From [Clostridium] innocuum (GTDB lineage: Bacteria > Bacillota_I > Bacilli_A > Erysipelotrichales > Erysipelotrichaceae), in contig CP048838.1 of the NCBI GenBank assembly GCA_012317185.1, forward strand, positions 868,001-932,000: 64,000 nt of DNA, written 5' to 3'. Below, piece by piece: positions 34,477 to 44,099 of this stretch (its first letter is position 1; each line of letters starts with the position of its first letter). Under the pieces are notes generated by a model. It saw only the letters and a program-made list of their open reading frames with translations. It was not told the DNA's origin and did no database searches. The translations under genes were made by a program, and so were the position numbers.

Positions 34477-35469
34477 ATGTCCGATATTGCTGCTCAATTT
34501 AATACTATGTTGATAAAAAGCGGTTTTCAGGAAATGCCACCAAATGGAAAATTTAGCTCTATTGGGAACTTTTATTGTTTGCCCAAATCATTTGGAGAGG
34601 GAATTTATTGGATATATGGTGAAAAAAACCTATTTAATATCAAAATACATGATTTCTATTTTTACGAGGATGAATTTTTCGATCAGGAAAGTCTAAACTG
34701 GCCGGAGAGCCTAAGCATCACCTATTACGAATCTGTATCTGGTGAAGAAATCATGCCTTACCGGCGCCTTACCGCAGGATGTATAAAAACATTCTTTGGA
34801 GGCCAGCACCCATACAAGGCACTTTTTCATAAAAATATACCAATTCGGACGATTGGTATAGAGATTATGCCTGCTTACTATGAAAAGTATCTAAAAGAAG
34901 CATTTCCAGATGAATATATAAATCCAGATGAAGCATTTCGAGAAATTGATCAAACAAATAATTTTCCTGAAATGGTTTCTCTGTTACGCAAAGTCTGGAA
35001 TTATAATGGAGATGGAATGGCAGCAAAACTATTCTTTCAAAGTAAAGTCTTTGAAGCAGTAGCTTTGATTGTCGAACATAACAAAAAAAGTCCAGAAAAA
35101 GAGAAAGTTCGTATTTCATCACAGGATATAAAATCTCTTGAAAATGTCGCTGCGTATATCAACGATCATTACAACAGAGAAATTCTTTTAGATAAACTAT
35201 CGCGCATTGCCTGCATGGGAACAACAAAGTTGAAAATTACATTTAAGCAGGTTTATTGCTGCACCATTACGGAATATATTCAACAGCGGCGTTTATCTCA
35301 GGGAGAAAATCTCCTTTGCTCCACCGATTTTCCAATTGAGCAAATTGCTCTGGCTGTTGGATATAGTAATGCTGGTCGTTTTTCAAGAGACTTCAAAAAA
35401 AGTACTGGGCTATATCCTTCTGAATATCGAAAGTGGGCACAGCAAAAAAACAATAAAAAAACGATATAG
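34477..35469 (+). CDS. AraC family regulator, module A
   Basis: A 330-residue activator. The N-terminal sensor domain (about 1-210) shares the blocks YGEKNLFNIKIHDF, SGEEIMPYRRL and RTIGIEIMPAYYE with its module B paralogue. The C-terminal double helix-turn-helix (about 230-328) has CTITEYIQQRRLSQGENLL and QIALAVGYSNAGRFSRDFKKSTGLYPSEYR. ATG 34477 is chosen because GGAGG lies 6 bp ahead; ATG 34471 abuts that site. Divergent placement from the uptake operon resembles YbtA and PchR, which sense siderophores and activate uptake genes, so that role is inferred. Confidence 0.9.
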   Translation: MSDIAAQFNTMLIKSGFQEMPPNGKFSSIGNFYCLPKSFGEGIYWIYGEKNLFNIKIHDFYFYEDEFFDQESLNWPESLSITYYESVSGEEIMPYRRLTAGCIKTFFGGQHPYKALFHKNIPIRTIGIEIMPAYYEKYLKEAFPDEYINPDEAFREIDQTNNFPEMVSLLRKVWNYNGDGMAAKLFFQSKVFEAVALIVEHNKKSPEKEKVRISSQDIKSLENVAAYINDHYNREILLDKLSRIACMGTTKLKITFKQVYCCTITEYIQQRRLSQGENLLCSTDFPIEQIALAVGYSNAGRFSRDFKKSTGLYPSEYRKWAQQKNNKKTI

Positions 35470-35624
35470 CAAATCATTCTGTTTAGAGAAGTTCCTCCAT
35501 AAACTATTGAAATATCATCTCCTTTCTCTTGTGCTCAGTAGAATAGACGGAAAATATTTCCACGCATTAGAAAATCCCTTGCTTTTTCTACATAATAGCA
35601 ATCATATTTAGTTGGGCAAGAAAC

Positions 35625-35653
35625 GAGCGTCAGGGAATTTTTCTCTGGCGCTC
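35625..35653 (+). terminator. Terminator after module A AraC gene
   Basis: A 12-bp stem GAGCGTCAGGGA / CTCTGGCGCTC with G-T pairs, an ATTTTT loop, then ATTTTATT. It lies 155 bp after the AraC stop, just before the TnpV-like scar. Confidence 0.75.
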
Positions 35654-35659
35654 ATTTTA

Positions 35660-35779
35660 TTACTTGAATATCAGTTCTGCTTGTATAATGTCCTCCACCT
35701 GCGCTTTCAGCGTGTTTATCAGCCCCACCCAGCGCATGAGATCACGGGCCTTCAATTCCTCGGTGACGCCCGCCGCATT
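35660..35779 (-). pseudogene. TnpV-like C-terminal remnant replacing the module B DtxR gene
   Basis: The minus-strand frame reads AAGVTEELKARDLM, RWVGLINTLKAQVE and DIIQAELIFK, then stops at 35660-35662; this resembles the C-terminal end of transposon-encoded TnpV proteins. It begins just after the module B ABC gene, where a GGAGG site and an ATG (35778) match the start region of the module A DtxR gene. The DtxR and sigma-like cassette expected here is absent. This looks like a recombination scar. Confidence 0.65.
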
Positions 35780-35787
35780 AACCTCCT

Positions 35788-37494
35788 TTATGCAGATAAT
35801 TTCTGCTCGGCGTTCCACATGGCTGCGTACTTTCCGCCCTTAGCCAGCAATTCATCGTGAGTGCCGGCTTCAGCAATCTTTCCGTCAGATACCACAAGGA
35901 TTTGATCTGCATTTTTGACGATAGAAAGGGTATGAGCAATCATTACCACAGTCTTTTTCGCTTTCAGCAGATTAGCGATGGCCTGCTTTACCGCCAGTTC
36001 GTTCTCGATGTCAAGGGACGCCGTTGCTTCATCCAAAAGCAGGATCGGGCTGTTTTTCAGGATAGCGCGGGCGATGGAAATTCGCTGACGCTCTCCGCCG
36101 GAGAGAAGGTTTCCGTTTTCGCCGGTCGGCGTATCGTATCCCTTTTCCATCTTGCGTATGAAGCTGTCACAATTAGCCTCCCGGCAGGCAGCCTCGATTT
36201 CCTCGTCCGTGGCGTTGGGGCGGGCGTGCCGGATGTTCTCACGAATGGTATCATCAAAGAGAAATACATCCTGATCTACCATAGAGATTTGTTCCAGTAC
36301 ACGCTCTGCGGCCACATGGTTGATCGGTTTTCCGCCGATTGAAATAGTTCCTCCATTTGCCTCGTAGTATTTTGCAATCAGGTTCAGAATGGTGGATTTG
36401 CCAGAACCGGAGTCCCCGACAATGGCTGTGAGCTTCTGGTCTGGCACCGTAAAGGTGGCGTGTTTCAGCACCGGCTCTCCGGGTACATAGGAAAAGTCCA
36501 CATTGTTGAAGTTGATTTCATGGGTGGCTGTTTGAAGCGGTTCCATGCTACCGGTTTCCTCTGGTTCTTCAATAATGTCTATAACTTTATCTTTGGAGAT
36601 TTTCAGGTTTTTGTAGCTCATCAGGCCACGGGAGATAGAGTCCGAAAGTTTTGCAAGCAGCATGGGCAGCATACAAATCAACAAATAGGAAATCGGGTCC
36701 AGTTTCCCGGACAGCATAGGGATAGAAGCCGCCCATATCATTACAGGTAGTCCGATCCAAAGAAAGATACATTGTATTGCATTTGTCGGAATACCATGTT
36801 TCTCGTAGTTGTAGCTCACATCACTGAAATGTTTTAGAGTAGATGTTACCGTCTCATTTTTTGTTCCGCCAATACCATATGCCCGAAAGGTTTGAATGCC
36901 CGTGGCATATTCCACAATGCTGCTGACTGTTTCGGCGCTGACAGTGTTTTTTTCTGTGCCGTACTTGCGGACAACTCGAAAAGAAAGCCAGAGAAACGGA
37001 ATTAAAACCAATTCGACGCAGGCAAGGATGATGCCTCCCGGCAGCCAGATACAGCCTACAAAAATAACCATCATTGTGCAGAATGTAATATGTTTCACAA
37101 TATCCCCGACTGTATGAGTAAGGATTTTTTCATAGTTATTGACATCGCTGGTAACGATATTGATGTATTGTCCAGTCTGACCTTGCGTAAATTTGGACAG
37201 AGGTATGCGCTTTATTTTATCTCCCAGGAATAGCCGGGTACGGTTGCTGACCGCTGCACCACCGATCTGACTTTGTGTATAGCCAATGCTGTAAATCACA
37301 ATACGCAGAATGAAAATGCCGCCTAAAAACAGAGAAAGCCGGAGCAGAGAGGGTGAGTTGATTGTACCATTCCACAGCATTTTCATCGCTTCATAAAGGA
37401 GCAGAAAGTTAAAACCGGACAGCATACCTTCCACAACATTTAGAACCATACCAAGATAAAACCGGCTATTTTTCTTTAATGGATTTTCACGCAT
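35788..37494 (-). CDS. ABC half-transporter, exporter fold (YbtQ/EqbI-like), module B
   Basis: A 568-residue half-transporter homologous along its length to the module A gene at 28031. The membrane domain (about 10-300) is clearly diverged, while the ATPase domain is nearly the same, including GDSGSGKST, LSGGERQ and the C-terminal AAMWNAEQKLSA. ATG 37494 has GGAGGTGC ahead and overlaps the partner gene's stop by 8 bp; the long upstream frame is spurious. It is the last gene of the S-T-A-ABC-ABC operon of module B, which lacks the DtxR gene found at this point in module A. Confidence 0.88.
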   Translation of the reverse strand: MRENPLKKNSRFYLGMVLNVVEGMLSGFNFLLLYEAMKMLWNGTINSPSLLRLSLFLGGIFILRIVIYSIGYTQSQIGGAAVSNRTRLFLGDKIKRIPLSKFTQGQTGQYINIVTSDVNNYEKILTHTVGDIVKHITFCTMMVIFVGCIWLPGGIILACVELVLIPFLWLSFRVVRKYGTEKNTVSAETVSSIVEYATGIQTFRAYGIGGTKNETVTSTLKHFSDVSYNYEKHGIPTNAIQCIFLWIGLPVMIWAASIPMLSGKLDPISYLLICMLPMLLAKLSDSISRGLMSYKNLKISKDKVIDIIEEPEETGSMEPLQTATHEINFNNVDFSYVPGEPVLKHATFTVPDQKLTAIVGDSGSGKSTILNLIAKYYEANGGTISIGGKPINHVAAERVLEQISMVDQDVFLFDDTIRENIRHARPNATDEEIEAACREANCDSFIRKMEKGYDTPTGENGNLLSGGERQRISIARAILKNSPILLLDEATASLDIENELAVKQAIANLLKAKKTVVMIAHTLSIVKNADQILVVSDGKIAEAGTHDELLAKGGKYAAMWNAEQKLSA

Positions 37495-39253
37495 GATCTG
37501 CACCTCCTTCCAACTGATAAGTAATATTGCGGGCCGTTTCATAATCTGTCCATGCCTGATTGTAATAAGCATTATCCTGTCGGACTTCATCATGTGATCC
37601 TACACTCGTAATCGTGTGATTTTCGACAATGGCCACCCGATTGCACATTTTCAAGGCCCCCAGCCGGTGAGCAACAACGATTACCGTCTTGCCTTTGCAC
37701 AGGTTTTCAATAGCCTTATCAATCTCCACCTGATTTTCGGGGTCTGCGGCACTTGTAGCTTCGTCTAAAATCAGAATAGGCGCATTTTTCAGGATAGCAC
37801 GCGCTATTGCAATCCGCTGTTTTTCGCCGCCTGAGAAGCGGGAACCGAAACTACCAACCTTCGTATCGTAACCATCGGGCAAGGACATGATAAAATCATC
37901 AATCTGCGCCTCTTTTGCGGCAGCCCGCACTTCTTCCAGAGTGGCGTTGCTACCCATACGAATATTTTCAAACACACTGTCGCGGGTAAGAAAAGTTTTT
38001 TGGAATACAATTGCTATATTCTGCAAAAGTGTTTCGTAGTTGATTTCCTTGACATTCTTACCGCCGATCAGCACCTCGCCTTCCTGCACATCGTAAAAGC
38101 GGGAGATTAATTCGATCACGGTGCTTTTGCCTGCGCCAGAACGCCCTACCAAAGCCATACGCTCTCCATCTTTGACTTTTAGATTACAATGTTCCAAAAC
38201 ATTTACCTTACCATCGTAAGAAAACCTTACATTCCGCAGTTCGATATCGTGTGCCTGGGGAAAATCTCCGCCGCCCTTATAAATCGGCAGTTCTAATATT
38301 TCCTCTGTTTTTGTAACCGCCTTGAGTACCTGCGCCATGTTGCTGGATATTTCCTGCAAAGGTCGGATCTCCGTCAGGTGCATGGAACCTACAAAAGCAA
38401 ACAGCAGGAATACACTGGCCGTAATAGAACCATTCAGGAAAAACATTCCGCCCAGCGGCACCAGCAACAGCATCCCGCACTCAATCACAACAATAAAAGA
38501 AGCGTAAAACGGCCCCATTCGTTTAGACATTTCATTCCAAATATCATTTTCCTCTTTGACAGCAGCAGAAAATTTCTGAAATGATTTACTTCCCATGTTA
38601 TAGGCTTTTATCAGCTTCATACCGCTGATATACTCCACCATTACGGAGTTCAGATTTGCAACAGATTGATTGGCGCGCCCCATCATGCTGGATGCTCCCA
38701 TAAACATCCCACACATGACGAATACAGCCAAGACTAAAGGAACCAGCGACACCAATGCCAAAGGCACATTGACGGTCAGAAGGTAAATAAACACCACCAC
38801 CGGCCCTATAAGGTAACAGATCAATTCAGGCACATTGTGGGCCAGAAACAGTTCCAGCTTTTCAATGTCCTCATTCAGAACCGTTTTAATCTCGCCGGTG
38901 CTGCGTTCATTCAGCGCACCAAGAGGTACTTTTGCCATGTGGTCAATCACCATACAACGCACCTTCAGCAATGCACGATAGGCCCCTTTGTGAGATGCCA
39001 CACCAGATGCACCAAACAATAAAAACCGGATAACGATACCGCCAGCGATTATGCCAGCATCCCGAATAACAAATTCTGTGGTACAGGTTCCTGTATAGAC
39101 AGCACTCATCAGACTGTAAATCCCGTAATAAGGGATCATGGTACAAATTCCACTGAAAAAGGATAGGATGACCGCCAGATACATCCAATATTTTTCTTTT
39201 CCAGCCCATTGGAGCAAGAGCCTGATTGAACTGCTCTTTTTCTCCTTCTGCAT
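37487..39253 (-). CDS. ABC half-transporter, exporter fold (YbtP/EqbH-like), module B
   Basis: A 588-residue partner half-transporter. The membrane domain covers about 20-310 and the ATPase has Walker A GRSGAGKST, signature FSGGEKQRIAIARAIL and Walker B LILDEATSAADPEN, the same altered D-loop as in module A. ATG 39253 follows AGGAG; the TTG 27 bp upstream is not needed. It begins 30 bp after the ECF ATPase stop and overlaps the next gene by 8 bp. Heterodimer with the product of 35788 is expected, in the cytoplasmic membrane. Confidence 0.88.
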   Translation of the reverse strand: MQKEKKSSSIRLLLQWAGKEKYWMYLAVILSFFSGICTMIPYYGIYSLMSAVYTGTCTTEFVIRDAGIIAGGIVIRFLLFGASGVASHKGAYRALLKVRCMVIDHMAKVPLGALNERSTGEIKTVLNEDIEKLELFLAHNVPELICYLIGPVVVFIYLLTVNVPLALVSLVPLVLAVFVMCGMFMGASSMMGRANQSVANLNSVMVEYISGMKLIKAYNMGSKSFQKFSAAVKEENDIWNEMSKRMGPFYASFIVVIECGMLLLVPLGGMFFLNGSITASVFLLFAFVGSMHLTEIRPLQEISSNMAQVLKAVTKTEEILELPIYKGGGDFPQAHDIELRNVRFSYDGKVNVLEHCNLKVKDGERMALVGRSGAGKSTVIELISRFYDVQEGEVLIGGKNVKEINYETLLQNIAIVFQKTFLTRDSVFENIRMGSNATLEEVRAAAKEAQIDDFIMSLPDGYDTKVGSFGSRFSGGEKQRIAIARAILKNAPILILDEATSAADPENQVEIDKAIENLCKGKTVIVVAHRLGALKMCNRVAIVENHTITSVGSHDEVRQDNAYYNQAWTDYETARNITYQLEGGADHA

Positions 39254-39283
39254 AAACTCACTCCTTTCATATCCATTCAACGG

Positions 39284-40741
39284 CTATATAGAAAATAGCT
39301 TTTTTAGATTTTCTTCATTATCCGGAACCAACGGAAGATCATCGCACTGCTCTCCGTGGTCAATATGAAGAACGCGGGAACAGGTACGGCAGACAAATTC
39401 ATAATCGTGGGTTACGACAAAAATTACTTTCCCCATAGCAGAGAGCTTTTGGATCAGCAACGCAACCTGCTCCATACTATCGAAATCCAAACCGCTTGTG
39501 GGTTCATCAAATACCAAAAGCTCTTTTCCACAAATCATGCTGACAGCAACCGCCACCCGCTGCTTTTGTCCCCCGCTGAGTGTGTTTGGATGATGATTGC
39601 GGTAGGGTAGCAAGCCCAGACCATCCATTGTTGCTTCAATCAGCGATTTATCTGGATTGCGGATACCAAAGGAGCATTCGGCCTCTACACTATCAGCAAA
39701 TAACTCAAAGTTAACATCCTGCATGACCATATAGGAGCGATGCAACCTTTTTTTCCTGTCTTGTGGCTTTTTATTCCACAAAAATTGTCCACTGGTATCA
39801 TTGTGCAGTCCGCACAGAGTACGGGAAAGAGTTGTCTTTCCCGCCCCGTTATGACCGATAACACCGATAACTTCTCCCATTCCTGCTGAAAGAGTGATAT
39901 GTTCCACAATGGCCTGTTTCCTATAAAACAAGCTCACATCCTGCAGTTTCAGGATTTTATCCTCTGTCACGCCCGGACTTGTGAATTGCGGGTGTACTTC
40001 ATGGAGATCCACGGCCCGGAGCCCCATGCGTTCCCGCTCGTCTTTTTTAATAGCTTTAAATTGCTCTGGCGTATAAATCCCGGCGATTTGTCCCTGCTCC
40101 ATGTAGACAATACGATCCGCAACATCCATCAAATAATAGAGTCGATGTTCCGCGATTAAAATTGTCTTTCCCTGTTGCTTGACAAATTTCAGATGCTTTC
40201 TTAAATCTTGTATGGCATCCATATCCAGATTAGAGGATGGCTCATCCAGCAAGTAAATGTCCGGGTTCATAGCATAAACTGAGGCGAACGCAACTTTCTG
40301 CTTTTCGCCGCCAGACAATGCGTGCAGGGAACGGTTACGCAATGACTGGATTTCTAAATCCACCGCTGTGGTTTCTACTCTCTGCCGCAATTTCTCCGTT
40401 GGCATTCCTTGATTTTCAAGCCCAAACGCAATTTCGCTGTTGCTGTCAGTATTGAAAAACTGTGTGCGCGGATTTTGGAATACGCTCCCAACTTTTTTTG
40501 CAATTTCATACATGGTCAAGTCGGCGATATCTTTACCATCAACTAAAACCTGCCCGGTCAGGCCTCCTGCATAGAAACGTGGAATCAGTCCGTTGACAAG
40601 TCGGGTGATCGTTGTTTTGCCGCAACCACTCCGCCCGCACAACAGAATGCACTCCCCATCTTTGACGGTTAGGTTAATGTCACGCAGTCCGCCTTGATTT
40701 CGTCCCTCGTATGAGAAGGTTATGTTTTTCAGTTCAATCAT
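39284..40741 (-). CDS. Fused double-ATPase of an ECF transporter, module B
   Basis: A 485-residue double ATPase. Domain 1 has GRSGCGKTT, LSGGEKQKVAF and LLDEPSSNLD; domain 2 has GHNGAGKTT, LSGGQKQRVAV and FDEPTSGLD. ATG 40741 follows the T-component stop directly, with GGGGAGGTG inside the end of that gene. Same order and domain plan as modules A and C. Energises the S and T proteins encoded upstream. Confidence 0.93.
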   Translation of the reverse strand: MIELKNITFSYEGRNQGGLRDINLTVKDGECILLCGRSGCGKTTITRLVNGLIPRFYAGGLTGQVLVDGKDIADLTMYEIAKKVGSVFQNPRTQFFNTDSNSEIAFGLENQGMPTEKLRQRVETTAVDLEIQSLRNRSLHALSGGEKQKVAFASVYAMNPDIYLLDEPSSNLDMDAIQDLRKHLKFVKQQGKTILIAEHRLYYLMDVADRIVYMEQGQIAGIYTPEQFKAIKKDERERMGLRAVDLHEVHPQFTSPGVTEDKILKLQDVSLFYRKQAIVEHITLSAGMGEVIGVIGHNGAGKTTLSRTLCGLHNDTSGQFLWNKKPQDRKKRLHRSYMVMQDVNFELFADSVEAECSFGIRNPDKSLIEATMDGLGLLPYRNHHPNTLSGGQKQRVAVAVSMICGKELLVFDEPTSGLDFDSMEQVALLIQKLSAMGKVIFVVTHDYEFVCRTCSRVLHIDHGEQCDDLPLVPDNEENLKKLFSI

Positions 40742-41461
40742 TCAAAACACCTCCCCATAGAATTGCCCCACAAGGAACATGGCAAGAAAGGCAAGGGCAA
40801 CAGTGAGATCAGCTATGCCAAAGCCAATCTTTACATACGAAGTCCTTTGTGTGGGATTTTCAATTCCTCTTGTTACAGAGGCGACTGTCAATTCGTCCGC
40901 TGTTTTGGATGCGGCCATCATCAGAGGAACATAAATGCACTCGATTGTCATAGCCGGATGTAATATAAAATTTTTAAGATTAGGTGATACATCCCTCATC
41001 CGCATAGCGTCCTTGATAAAACGCCAGTCCTCCCGAATTGTAGGTACATAGCGTAGCATGACTGCTATGGGAATCACTATTTTTTGTGAAACATGGCTCC
41101 GATTCATAGCAGAAAGAAATTCTCCCACTTTTGTCGTTGAAATGATAATGCCGGACAGAATGCCACAAGGATAAACCTTATGAACTAAACCTAGAAACGC
41201 AATCAACATTACCTGTACATTGCCGGACGGCATCTGCAACACCACCTGTGTCAACAAGTAGAAGCCTCCATAGACAATAACACCGATAATGGAGTAGCGT
41301 ACTTTCCCGCAGGCAATGCCAAAGCAGGCAACCAGTGCAACGACAAGCATTTCATAAAAAAGCGATGGTGCCATAGTTGCCGACAAAACACATAAAAACA
41401 ACAGCAATATTTTTGTGCGGGGGTCTATCCAAAGACCCCCGCGGCTTTTTCCGATGTTCAT
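40742..41461 (-). CDS. ECF transporter T component, module B
   Basis: A 239-residue membrane coupling protein with about five hydrophobic segments and the coupling motif ASKTADELTVASVTRGIENP near 195-215, nearly the same as in module A. The start overlaps the S-component stop by 4 bp; the stop touches the ATPase start. It bridges the S component and the ATPases. Confidence 0.92.
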   Translation of the reverse strand: MNIGKSRGGLWIDPRTKILLLFLCVLSATMAPSLFYEMLVVALVACFGIACGKVRYSIIGVIVYGGFYLLTQVVLQMPSGNVQVMLIAFLGLVHKVYPCGILSGIIISTTKVGEFLSAMNRSHVSQKIVIPIAVMLRYVPTIREDWRFIKDAMRMRDVSPNLKNFILHPAMTIECIYVPLMMAASKTADELTVASVTRGIENPTQRTSYVKIGFGIADLTVALAFLAMFLVGQFYGEVF

Positions 41462-42072
41462 GCGGTGATCCCCGCTTTTTCAAACTGCTTTTTAAGCAAT
41501 TTCTTTCCAACAAGGCCACTTATGAAAGCCAGAACGATTGTCCCCAAAAAGATGACCGGCAGCATCCCCGTAGGTGCCGAGGCTGTCATCATGTCAATGT
41601 ATTCTTGTGAAGTTCCGTTGTTCAGCATTGTCTCTGCCCACGCAGCAGGATCGGCAAAATAGGCCAGGAATACACCAGAAGGCCCAAGGCAGAAAAGAGC
41701 ATAAGAGACCATATTCCACTTGACATTTCGGTAACCTTTAATACCTGCGACGATTTCAGCTACAATACCCATGACGATATATCCCAAGTCCATTCCCCAG
41801 TGCATGCCTAATATATACCAGATGATGCCGTTGATGATACCCAAAATAGCAATGCCGCCGCGTTTAGGTACTTTAGCTACCATCAGAAGATATACAGGCC
41901 CGCAGAGCAAGGCAATCCCAAAGGGTTGGTAGAAAGTAAGCGCCGGGTTCGGAGCAAACGGGAGGGAGCCGATAAGCTCAAATACGAAAAACAGTGCAGT
42001 AAAAATACCAATAGTTACAAGGTCCTTAACCGTAAGACCTTTCTTGTTCAGATACGACGATTGCGCAGACAT
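41458..42072 (-). CDS. ECF transporter S component (MptD/Trep_Strep type), module B
   Basis: A 204-residue six-helix membrane protein: KGLTVKDLVTIGIFTALFF at the start, LLMVAKVPKRGGIAI in the middle and a KKQFEKAGITA end shared with module A. GGAGG precedes ATG 42072. First gene of the module B operon, with the palindrome at 42137-42152 in front. It differs enough from the A and C homologues that it may bind a different ligand. Confidence 0.88.
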   Translation of the reverse strand: MSAQSSYLNKKGLTVKDLVTIGIFTALFFVFELIGSLPFAPNPALTFYQPFGIALLCGPVYLLMVAKVPKRGGIAILGIINGIIWYILGMHWGMDLGYIVMGIVAEIVAGIKGYRNVKWNMVSYALFCLGPSGVFLAYFADPAAWAETMLNNGTSQEYIDMMTASAPTGMLPVIFLGTIVLAFISGLVGKKLLKKQFEKAGITA

Positions 42073-42136
42073 ATCAAAATCCTCCTTTTCAGAGAAGCGT
42101 TGCCTTGACGCTTCCCTTTTCTTATGTTATATTCTG

Positions 42137-42152
42137 GTTAGATTCCGCTAAC
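42137..42152. promoter_or_regulatory. GTTAG-N6-CTAAC operator, module B promoter
   Basis: GTTAG-ATTCCG-CTAAC, extended by one G-C pair on each side. On the minus strand TATCTT lies 9 bp upstream and TTGTAA 17 bp before that. It lies in the divergent S/AraC intergenic region, as in module A. Confidence 0.8.
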
Positions 42153-42260
42153 CTCAAATCAAAGATACTTTATTTGCATCCTTCTTACAATAGATTGAAA
42201 GGACGTTTGCGTTATCAAGATATAAGTTTGCGCAATCGTGGCAAAGGAGCGAAATGCGTT

Positions 42261-43232
42261 ATGAAGAATATGATTGAAGATTTCTATGTAACACAATTTA
42301 CGGAGCGGGGGTTTATACCGGCTCCGAACAATCCGAACTATTGTGAGGCTGGAACCACCTGGCAGTTAAATGACAAAACTGGGACAGGAACCTTCTGGAT
42401 TTATAACAGGCAGGATCTTTTTGACATCAAAATCCACGACTTCTATCTCAATGAGGATACTATTTTAGAGTTTAACTGGCCAGAGTGTTTAAGCATCATG
42501 CAGTTTGATTCTATTTCCGGTGAAGAACTCTCGCCTTATCGAAGATTGGAAGTGGGGAGTGTCAAAAGTTTTATTGGAGGATATTCCACCTACAAGATTC
42601 TCGTACACAAAAAAATCCCAATCCGCACGGTTGGAATTGAGATTATGCCTGCCTATTATGAAGGTTATTTGAAAGAGCAGTATCCCGACGAATATGCAAG
42701 TACTTTAAAAGCGTTTGAGGATGTCGGACAGACGATGAATTTTCCAGAAATGTCCCGTCTGCTGAAGCAGGTGGAAACGTATAGGGGAAAGGGTATTGCC
42801 GCGGCTCTGTTCTATGAAGGGAAAGTAGCTGAGGCGATTTCTCTGATTGTAGAGTGGAGCCGATTACAGCAGCAGAAAAAAGATGTCAGAAAAAAGCTAT
42901 CTGTTCAAGATATTCAACAGTTGGAAAATCTCACACTGTATTTAAACGATCACTGTATTCAGGACATTCCTTTGGAGCAGATTGTGCGTATTTCCTGTAT
43001 GAGCGCCAGAAAGCTCCAGATTTCATTTAAAGAATATCATGGCTGCACGATTACAGAGTATATCCAGCAGCGACGTATGAGCCAGGCAGAAACTCTTTTA
43101 GCAAAGACTGATCTTTCAATCGGCCAGGTAGCACAAAGTGTCGGATATACAAGTGCAAGTAGGTTTGCAGAACTGTTTCGGAAAAGTACAGGATTGTTAC
43201 CTGGAGAGTTTCGTAAAATGGCACAGAAATAA
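42261..43232 (+). CDS. AraC family regulator, module B
   Basis: A 323-residue AraC-type activator, paralogue of the module A protein. The sensor domain (about 1-205) has YNRQDLFDIKIHDF, SGEELSPYRRL and RTVGIEIMPAYYEGYL. The C-terminal double helix-turn-helix (about 225-320) has CTITEYIQQRRMSQAETLL and QVAQSVGYTSASRFAELFRKSTGLLPGEFR. ATG 42261 is chosen by alignment with the module A start and an AAAGGAGC site; the long upstream frame runs through the promoter region. It likely activates the divergent uptake operon when a metallophore is present. Confidence 0.9.
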   Translation: MKNMIEDFYVTQFTERGFIPAPNNPNYCEAGTTWQLNDKTGTGTFWIYNRQDLFDIKIHDFYLNEDTILEFNWPECLSIMQFDSISGEELSPYRRLEVGSVKSFIGGYSTYKILVHKKIPIRTVGIEIMPAYYEGYLKEQYPDEYASTLKAFEDVGQTMNFPEMSRLLKQVETYRGKGIAAALFYEGKVAEAISLIVEWSRLQQQKKDVRKKLSVQDIQQLENLTLYLNDHCIQDIPLEQIVRISCMSARKLQISFKEYHGCTITEYIQQRRMSQAETLLAKTDLSIGQVAQSVGYTSASRFAELFRKSTGLLPGEFRKMAQK

Positions 43233-43297
43233 TGGCTTAAAAAGTACATATATTCTTTCTAATACGATGTTTGAAAATTCCTAATAGCATTTCAAAT

Positions 43298-43338
43298 CAC
43301 AAAGCAGGGTGGAGATTGTTCTCACACCCTGCTTTGTG
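43298..43338. terminator. Bidirectional terminator between module B AraC and sigma-like copy 2
   Basis: Perfect 14-bp arms CACAAAGCAGGGTG / CACCCTGCTTTGTG around a 13-base loop. It separates the converging AraC gene and sigma-like copy 2. Confidence 0.85.
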
Positions 43339-43349
43339 ATTATCATGAA

Positions 43350-43778
43350 TTACTCAAAGATCTTCTTCACTTTTTCTTTCAGCCTGTCCATGCGCCTGTA
43401 AACCGCCTTTTCGGTAATCTTCAGATACCTGGCGATTTCATGAGTGCTATACCCCTGGATCTTCATCAGAACGATCTGCAGGGTAAGCCTGTCCACTGTG
43501 ATCAGTATATGATACAATTCCTGATTCTCAATATGATCCAGGAAGTCCTGTACTGTTTTCGGTTCTGCCTGATCTGTGGATGCTGCTACGGTATCCAGAT
43601 ATGTACCTGTTTCCTGCACGCGCTCATAATAGCGTCTGTCTGAATTAAACACCTGGCGGTCATAGAGACGGATTGCTTCAATCGTATCTTCAGTAACACC
43701 GCTGTCTCTTAAAATTTTTTCTTCTTTCTCTTTCCAGAGTTTCCATTTATACTCTGCTTTTCCATGGTTATATGCCAT
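43350..43778 (-). CDS. Sigma-region-4-like small regulator, cassette copy 2
   Basis: A 142-residue protein differing from copy 1 in about ten residues (for example AEYKWKLW and GVTEDTIEAI), with the same C-terminal helix-turn-helix HEIARYLKITEKAVYRRMDRL. ATG 43778 with GGAGGTAAGG ahead. It is the most diverged of the three copies. It ends in KKIFE, as does copy 3. Confidence 0.8.
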   Translation of the reverse strand: MAYNHGKAEYKWKLWKEKEEKILRDSGVTEDTIEAIRLYDRQVFNSDRRYYERVQETGTYLDTVAASTDQAEPKTVQDFLDHIENQELYHILITVDRLTLQIVLMKIQGYSTHEIARYLKITEKAVYRRMDRLKEKVKKIFE

Positions 43779-43894
43779 TCTCCTTACCTCCAATCTGATT
43801 TGTTTGAACATTCAGATTGGAAAAGGGGGAGAACGGCAGCCGATACCGGAAGAAGGCTTGTCCTTTTTCACGACAAATATCGACAAACAAAAAA

Positions 43895-43920
43895 CCGCAA
43901 AGGCTGTTAAACCTTTGCGG
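43895..43920 (-). terminator. Terminator inside cassette spacer, copy 2
   Basis: Same CCGCAAAGG / CCTTTGCGG hairpin and minus-strand T run as in copy 1. Confidence 0.85.
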
Positions 43921-44099
43921 CAGTGAGATAAATGAGAACTATGTTGTAGAGTTAAAACTTCTACATTAGGGGCGTGAGAGTGCCACCAACAGCAGAAGAT
44001 TTTTTTGAGAGGCTATCCTCATTCCTGTATGAAATTATGTAGGTAGTTGCTGCTTTGGATAAGCAGCAGGGCGGCTGAAGCAGACCAGCACATAAAAAA

